Assembly: GCA_938008165.1 (NCBI GenBank)
Contig: CALLLP010000010.1
Span: 124,001 to 188,000 of the forward strand
DNA: 64,000 bases
Direction: 5' to 3'
Origin: an uncultured Neomegalonema sp.
GTDB lineage: Bacteria; Pseudomonadota; Alphaproteobacteria; Rhodobacterales; Rhodobacteraceae
The notes under the pieces were generated by a model. That model saw nothing but the letters and a program-made list of their open reading frames with translations. It made no database searches and had not been told where the DNA came from. This document shows positions 57,382 to 64,000 of the stretch, in pieces. The position numbers were made by a program, and so were the translations under genes. The stretch's first letter is position 1; each line of letters opens with the position of its first letter.

Positions 57382-58197
57382 ATGACTGCGACTGGAGTGA
57401 CAGAATGCCTGCCGGTCGCGCATCGTCTCGCGGAGACGGCAAGACCTATCGCACACCGCTATTTCAGATCGGGTGGCCTTGGGGTCAACGACAAATCCGA
57501 TGCGGATGGTGCCTATGACCCGGTTACCCTTGCGGATCGTGAGATTGAACGGGCCATGCGGGCTATCCTCGCCGCCGAACGCCCCGATGACGGGATACTC
57601 GGAGAGGAATACGACGACGTTCCCTCGCGGAGCGGTATCACATGGGTTCTGGACCCCATCGACGGCACCCGCGCCTTTTTGTGCGGATTACCGAATTGGG
57701 GCGTGTTGATTGCGGTGAATGACGGAACGCGACCCGTCATCGGGATCATGGACCAGCCCTTTACCGGCGAACGATTCACAGGCATCGCCACGGCGGATAC
57801 CCACACCGCCACGCTGACACAACACGCCGAACAGCGCGCTCTATCGACAGGTAAAACGACCGATCTGAGCGACGCACTGCTATGCTGCACGGACCCTTCC
57901 ATGTTCAAGGGTGCCCCTGAGCGGGCCTCGTTTGACCGATTGAGCGCCCATGCGCGCCTGACACGGTTCGGGACGGATTGCTACGGCTATGCGCTGCTGG
58001 CGATGGGGCAAGTCGATCTGGTGGTCGAATCCTCGCTCAAGCCCTATGACATTCAGGCCCTGATGCCGCTGATCGAGGCGGCAGGCGGGGTCGTTACAGA
58101 CTGGCAAGGAGGCGATGCTCAGCACGGCGGGCAAGTCATCGCGGCGGCGACACCAGCCTTGCACGCGGCGGCGATCTCTGTTCTGAACGAGGCATGA
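57382..58197 (+). CDS. hisN: Histidinol-phosphatase (inositol monophosphatase family, HisN)
   Basis: The 271-residue phosphatase has the IMPase metal sites GEEYDD (Glu) and WVLDPIDGTRAFLCGLPNWG (the DPIDGT motif with Asp ligands), plus a C-terminal PYDIQALMPLIEAAGGVVTDWQGG. The DPIDGTRAF form with LPNWG is typical of HisN rather than SuhB. It removes phosphate from histidinol phosphate in histidine synthesis. The mazG start overlaps its stop by four bases (ATGA). Confidence 0.87.
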   Translation: MTATGVTECLPVAHRLAETARPIAHRYFRSGGLGVNDKSDADGAYDPVTLADREIERAMRAILAAERPDDGILGEEYDDVPSRSGITWVLDPIDGTRAFLCGLPNWGVLIAVNDGTRPVIGIMDQPFTGERFTGIATADTHTATLTQHAEQRALSTGKTTDLSDALLCCTDPSMFKGAPERASFDRLSAHARLTRFGTDCYGYALLAMGQVDLVVESSLKPYDIQALMPLIEAAGGVVTDWQGGDAQHGGQVIAAATPALHAAAISVLNEA

Positions 58198-59000
58198 TCG
58201 AAGAATACGGCTCCACCCCTATCGACGCCCTGCGCGAGATCATGCGCCGCCTGCGCGACCCTCAGGGCGGGTGCCCGTGGGATATAGAGCAGACCTTCGA
58301 GACCATCGCCCCCTATACCATCGAAGAAGCCTATGAGGTTGCCGATGCGATCCAGCGGGGCGACCGACTGGCCCTATGCGACGAATTGGGCGATCTGCTC
58401 TTGCAGGCGGTCTATCACAGCCGGATGGCCGAGGAGGAAGGCGCGTTCGATTTCGACGACGTGGCACGGGGCATCGCGGAAAAGATGATCCGGCGACATC
58501 CCCATGTCTTCGGTGATATGCAGATCGAATCCGCCGAAGAGCAAACCCGCCACTGGGAAGCGGTCAAACAGGCCGAACGCGCGACAGAGCCGGATGACAG
58601 CGCGCTGGCAGGGGTGGCCCTCGCCCTGCCCGCCCTGATGAGAGCGCAAAAACTGGGACGCCGGGCGGCACGGGTCGGGTTCGATTGGCCGGATCATACG
58701 GGCGTCTTGGACAAGATCACCGAGGAAGCGGGCGAGGTGGCCGAAGCACAGGCGCGGGGCGACAGGGCCGACATCGCGGAAGAATACGGCGACCTGCTAT
58801 TCGTCGTCGCCATACTTGGCCAGCATCTGGGAGTGGATGCCGAAGACGCCCTAACCGCCGCCAATCGCAAATTCGAACGCCGGTTCCGGGGGGTCGAGGC
58901 AAAGCTGGCCGACCGGGGCAAACGAGCGCAGGATTCGAATCTCGCGGAGATGGATGCGCTATGGAATACGGTGAAGGCGGAGGAGAAAGGGGACGGGTGA
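58194..59000 (+). CDS. mazG: Nucleoside triphosphate pyrophosphohydrolase MazG
   Basis: The 268-residue two-domain NTP-PPase begins LREIMRRLRDPQGGCPWDIEQTF, with EEAYEVADAI and DELGDLLLQ metal-binding Glu/Asp motifs. A second copy lies at about 180-225 (TEEAGEVAEAQARGDRADIAEEYGDLLFVV). It clears aberrant nucleotides or modulates nucleotide pools in stress. The TA-type MazF partner is absent, as expected for the housekeeping form. It overlaps hisN. Confidence 0.95.
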   Translation: MIEEYGSTPIDALREIMRRLRDPQGGCPWDIEQTFETIAPYTIEEAYEVADAIQRGDRLALCDELGDLLLQAVYHSRMAEEEGAFDFDDVARGIAEKMIRRHPHVFGDMQIESAEEQTRHWEAVKQAERATEPDDSALAGVALALPALMRAQKLGRRAARVGFDWPDHTGVLDKITEEAGEVAEAQARGDRADIAEEYGDLLFVVAILGQHLGVDAEDALTAANRKFERRFRGVEAKLADRGKRAQDSNLAEMDALWNTVKAEEKGDG

Positions 59001-60338
<1,338 letters not shown>

Positions 60339-60340
60339 CC

Positions 60341-60655
60341 ATGGCCCGGCCCATGAGCAGAGTGACCCGGATCATCGTTCTGATTGGCCTGCCGCTACTT
60401 CTGGCGGCAGGAATCGTCTATTTCTATGCCCGCACGTTTACCGGCGAATACGGAACCATCGCACGCGAAGACATCACCGCCGATCATGCCGTCGCCCAGC
60501 GGGAACTCAAGCGGCTGGAGGCCGTTCTGGCAGAGCGGAAACGGCGGAATCGGGGCCTGCATGCAGATAGCGTCAATCTAGACCTGCTCGACGAACGCGC
60601 CCGTGCGGAGCTTGGGATGCTTCGCACGGACGAGGTTTTCCTGCTCGAAGAATGA
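60341..60655 (+). CDS. ftsB: Septum formation initiator, FtsB/DivIC-like
   Basis: The 104-residue protein has one helix (IIVLIGLPLLLAAGIVYFYA), a following coiled coil (VAQRELKRLEAVLAERKRRN) and an FtsB-type end (LLDERARAELGMLRTDEVFLLEE). Such a gene follows eno in many alphaproteobacteria. It would act with FtsL and FtsQ in the divisome. The alternate ATG at 60353 would shorten the cytoplasmic leader by four residues. Confidence 0.88.
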   Translation: MARPMSRVTRIIVLIGLPLLLAAGIVYFYARTFTGEYGTIAREDITADHAVAQRELKRLEAVLAERKRRNRGLHADSVNLDLLDERARAELGMLRTDEVFLLEE

Positions 60656-60726
60656 CCGCGACCCTGTGCGGACCATGATCACCATCCCCGTTCTTACGAA
60701 ACCCATCCTTGTCGGGAGTCGATACC

Positions 60727-60885
60727 GTGCTTCTCATCGCCGCCTTCGCCGCCACATTCGCCCTTGTCTACATCTTGCAACAGCGGCGCGGGGCCATCAT
60801 GCTCGACCGATTGCACCGGGCCACTTTGGCCGGGATGGGCGTCATGATGCTGATCGTCTTCGTCGCGATTGTCTTCGGCGGATAG
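60727..60885 (+). CDS. 52-residue two-helix membrane peptide
   Basis: From GTG 60727, preceded by GGGAG, the product reads LLIAAFAATFALVYILQQRR then a short charged linker and a second hydrophobic segment (ATLAGMGVMMLIVFVAIVFGG). Two predicted helices and strong GC-ending codons favour a real gene. No family was recognised. The hairpin serving groEL lies about 55 bases downstream. Confidence 0.5.
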   Translation: MLLIAAFAATFALVYILQQRRGAIMLDRLHRATLAGMGVMMLIVFVAIVFGG

Positions 60886-60937
60886 AATGATCGGGGCTTT
60901 GGGGGTCGGCTTCCGCCCCGGATGCAGCGGGATCACA

Positions 60938-60970
60938 TGAAAAGGCCGCCCCGGTTCCCCGGAGCGGCCT
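60938..60970 (-). terminator. Intrinsic terminator of the groESL operon
   Basis: On the minus strand AGGCCGCTCCGG pairs with CCGGGGCGGCCT (60970 to 60943, one mismatch) around a short loop, followed by TTTTC. It lies about 35 bases after the groEL stop. On the plus strand it ends in GTTTCTT and may also stop the eno-side transcript. Confidence 0.85.
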
Positions 60971-61004
60971 GTTTCTTGTGGCTTAGAGCCGTAAGGTTTG
61001 ACCC

Positions 61005-62672
<1,668 letters not shown>

Positions 62673-62707
62673 TCAGTAGAATTTCGGGTGCGTTCAGAAA
62701 GGCGAAA

Positions 62708-62995
62708 TCAGGTGAGAATACCCATGATGTCGCTCTCTTTCATGATCAGCAGGTCTTGGCCGTCGACCTTGACTTCCGTACCGGACCATTTGCCGAACAG
62801 GATGCGATCGCCTGCTTTCACGTCAAGCGCGACGCGGTTGCCGCTGTCGTCACGTGCGCCTTCGCCAACGGAAACCACTTCACCTTCCTGCGGCTTTTCC
62901 TTTGCCGTTTCGGGGATGATCAGGCCACCGGCAGTTTTCTCTTCGCTTTCAACACGGCGAACGAGAACCCGGTCGTGCAGGGGACGAAATTCCAT
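62708..62995 (-). CDS. groS: 10-kDa co-chaperonin GroES
   Basis: The 95-residue lid protein has the standard start [33 protein letters not shown] (mobile loop) and [25 protein letters not shown]. It caps GroEL. It is the first gene of the operon, preceded by AAGGAGCG. Confidence 0.98.
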   Translation of the reverse strand: MEFRPLHDRVLVRRVESEEKTAGGLIIPETAKEKPQEGEVVSVGEGARDDSGNRVALDVKAGDRILFGKWSGTEVKVDGQDLLIMKESDIMGILT

Positions 62996-63038
62996 TATGT
63001 CGCTCCTTGGGTAATGCGATAGTCACTGTTTTACGCCA

Positions 63039-63065
63039 CTAGCACTCACATAAAGAGAGTGCCAA
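63039..63065 (-). promoter_or_regulatory. CIRCE operator (HrcA site) of groESL
   Basis: CTAGCACTC (63039-63047), a nine-base spacer, then GAGTGCCAA (63057-63065). This matches the CIRCE consensus TTAGCACTC-N9-GAGTGCTAA in all but two positions. It lies about 45 bases ahead of groES, just downstream of the proposed -10. Confidence 0.93.
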
Positions 63066-63077
63066 CAGCGTTGAGCG

Positions 63078-63106
63078 GACATATTCATCGCGCGGGCAAG
63101 CGTCAA
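63078..63106 (-). promoter_or_regulatory. Probable groESL promoter
   Basis: On the minus strand TTGACG (63106-63101) and TATGTC (63083-63078) are spaced by exactly 17 bases. The start site would fall a few bases before the CIRCE operator, the usual geometry for HrcA control. Confidence 0.6.
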
Positions 63107-63145
63107 CCCGTGCGATGGGCTGGATGTGAAAAATTTAATTCTTTT

Positions 63146-63508
63146 TTAGCGAATACGCCGGTTTGCCAGCCATAAAAGGGAGGAGACGAGCACCACCCCC
63201 GTCAAGGCTCCGGCGGTATTGGCCACCGCATCCGCCCATTCAAACCCCCGGCCCGGAATCGGAATTTGCCCGATTTCAAGGGCTAATCCGAGCAGGGGCA
63301 ACGCGAGGAGCAACAACCGGCGACGGGCGGGCCAGCCGAGAACAGCCGGAACCGCGAGCACGCAATACATCGCAAAGTGACCGATCTTATCCCCGCCCGT
63401 CGGCACAAAAGGCGTATGCAGGCGGGGATAGAGGCTGATGACCACCAAAAAGATCAACAGTATATAGAACGCACGGCGGCATAGCGGTCCCGCATGGAAC
63501 GTCGTCAT
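63146..63508 (-). CDS. VanZ-like membrane protein
   Basis: The 120-residue protein has four hydrophobic helices. It contains PTGGDKIGHFAMYCVLAVPAVL (the VanZ KxxHF pattern) and LEIGQIPIPGRGFEWADAVANTAGALTGVVL (the E.GQ...R.F...D..AN..G pattern). VanZ-like proteins are linked to envelope or lipid functions, but roles are poorly known. The start overlaps the end of the FMN-protein gene by four bases. Confidence 0.82.
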   Translation of the reverse strand: MTTFHAGPLCRRAFYILLIFLVVISLYPRLHTPFVPTGGDKIGHFAMYCVLAVPAVLGWPARRRLLLLALPLLGLALEIGQIPIPGRGFEWADAVANTAGALTGVVLVSSLLWLANRRIR

Positions 63509-64000
63509 TCTGTTCCCGGTATCCAGCGCGTCCCCGCCAACGGCACCTGCGCCATGGCCGCCGCCTCGACGGTCAGGGCGACAAGATCCTCCGGTTCAAG
63601 GTTATGCACATCCGATTTTCCGCAGGCCCGCGCGATGGTCTGGCATTCGAGCGTCATGACGTTCAGGAAATTCGCCAACCGCTGCCCCGCCTTGACCGGG
63701 TCGAGCCGCGCGGCAAGTTCGGGCACCTGCGTCGTGATCCCCGCCGGATCCTTGCCCTCGTGCCAATCGTCATAAGCCCCGGCGGTGGTGCCGAGAGCAT
63801 TGTATTCCGCCTCATAGGCCGGGTCATTATCGCCCAAGGCCACCAGCGCAGCCGTGCCGATGCTGACGGCATCCGCGCCCAGCGCAAGGCATTTGGCGAC
63901 ATCCGCGCCGTTGCGCACCCCGCCCGAGACGACAAGCTGTACCTTGCGGTGCATCCCCAGATCCTTCAGCGCCTGCACCGCAGGGCGGATCGCGGCGAGA
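63505..64000 (-). CDS. FMN-binding glutamate synthase-family protein, C-terminal part (continues beyond window)
   Basis: The visible 164 residues (no start in the window) contain the FMN-barrel end VQLVVSGGVRNGADVAKCLALGADAVSIGTAALVALG. The family's VHNLEPEDLVALTVEAAAMAQVPLAGT near the C-terminus is also present. This is the domain found in GltB and in the stand-alone GlxD/MgsC-type proteins. The absence of a GltB C-terminal beta-helix (it stops at IPGTE) points to the stand-alone form, for example the methylglutamate synthase or GlxD group. The N-terminal part must be checked outside the window. Confidence 0.82.
   Translation of the reverse strand, partial: LAAIRPAVQALKDLGMHRKVQLVVSGGVRNGADVAKCLALGADAVSIGTAALVALGDNDPAYEAEYNALGTTAGAYDDWHEGKDPAGITTQVPELAARLDPVKAGQRLANFLNVMTLECQTIARACGKSDVHNLEPEDLVALTVEAAAMAQVPLAGTRWIPGTE

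Overview
The window is a chromosomal segment of a GC-rich alphaproteobacterium. Supporting signs are a SoeABC-type sulfite dehydrogenase, a type 2 heme A synthase (CtaA/Cox15), a CIRCE-controlled groESL operon, a bacterial type A RNase P RNA, the tRNA-Trp/secE/nusG order and the eno/ftsB order. A Rhodobacterales-like or related lineage is plausible, but I cannot fix the genus from sequence alone. Genes are tightly packed. No gap above 300 bases lacks an assigned feature (the largest stretch without a protein gene, about 32.9-33.6 kb, holds rnpB). I see no insertion sequence, prophage, CRISPR array or rRNA operon.

1-6.2 kb: a membrane-bound formate dehydrogenase locus. It holds the catalytic subunit (5' end outside the window, Cys in place of Sec), an iron-sulfur subunit whose first cluster motif is destroyed and followed by an in-frame amber codon, a cytochrome b subunit, an exported WD40-cytochrome c fusion and a 50-residue hydrophobic peptide. 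6.2-9.8 kb (minus strand): M3 oligopeptidase, hotdog thioesterase-like protein and heme A synthase. 9.9-13.2 kb: a TPP riboswitch followed by a thiamin-precursor salvage operon (thiY-tenA-thiZ-thiX). 13.2-19.6 kb: tRNA-Gly, a coiled-coil membrane protein and a four-gene peptide-type ABC importer with a fused double ATPase.

19.8-27.0 kb: a PHB-depolymerase-like esterase with a ribbon-helix-helix partner, divergent from a SoeABC-like molybdoenzyme operon that has an alpha/beta hydrolase inserted between soeA and soeB. 27-33 kb: glnE, a histone-deacetylase-like hydrolase, and a convergent chromate pair (chrA, and chrB fused to a rhodanese domain). 33-37.4 kb: rnpB, a glycosyltransferase and flippase pair, nusG, secE and tRNA-Trp. 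37.5-46 kb: DMT transporter, NAD synthetase, a MORN-repeat exported protein with a two-unit super-repeat, an exported small protein, a ferredoxin coupled to a VCBS-like protein, an MFS transporter and a GlxA/GbdR-type regulator.

46-57 kb: class II DAHP synthase, Bcr/CflA-like exporter, a small P-loop kinase-like protein, an enolase-superfamily sugar-acid enzyme, a possible degenerate HATPase-like small protein, a DUF2306-like membrane protein divergent from a cytochrome P450, a ZntB-like transporter and typA. 57-64 kb: an XRE regulator with a palindrome upstream, hisN, mazG, eno, ftsB-like, a 52-residue membrane peptide, groESL with CIRCE, a VanZ-like protein and the C-terminal part of an FMN-binding glutamate-synthase-family protein.

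The most unusual items are the locally mutated formate dehydrogenase beta gene, the formate dehydrogenase-linked WD40-cytochrome c with its peptide partner, and the hydrolase embedded in the molybdoenzyme operon. Most of the window is otherwise ordinary housekeeping and transport. I did not find a clear defence or other radically new system.
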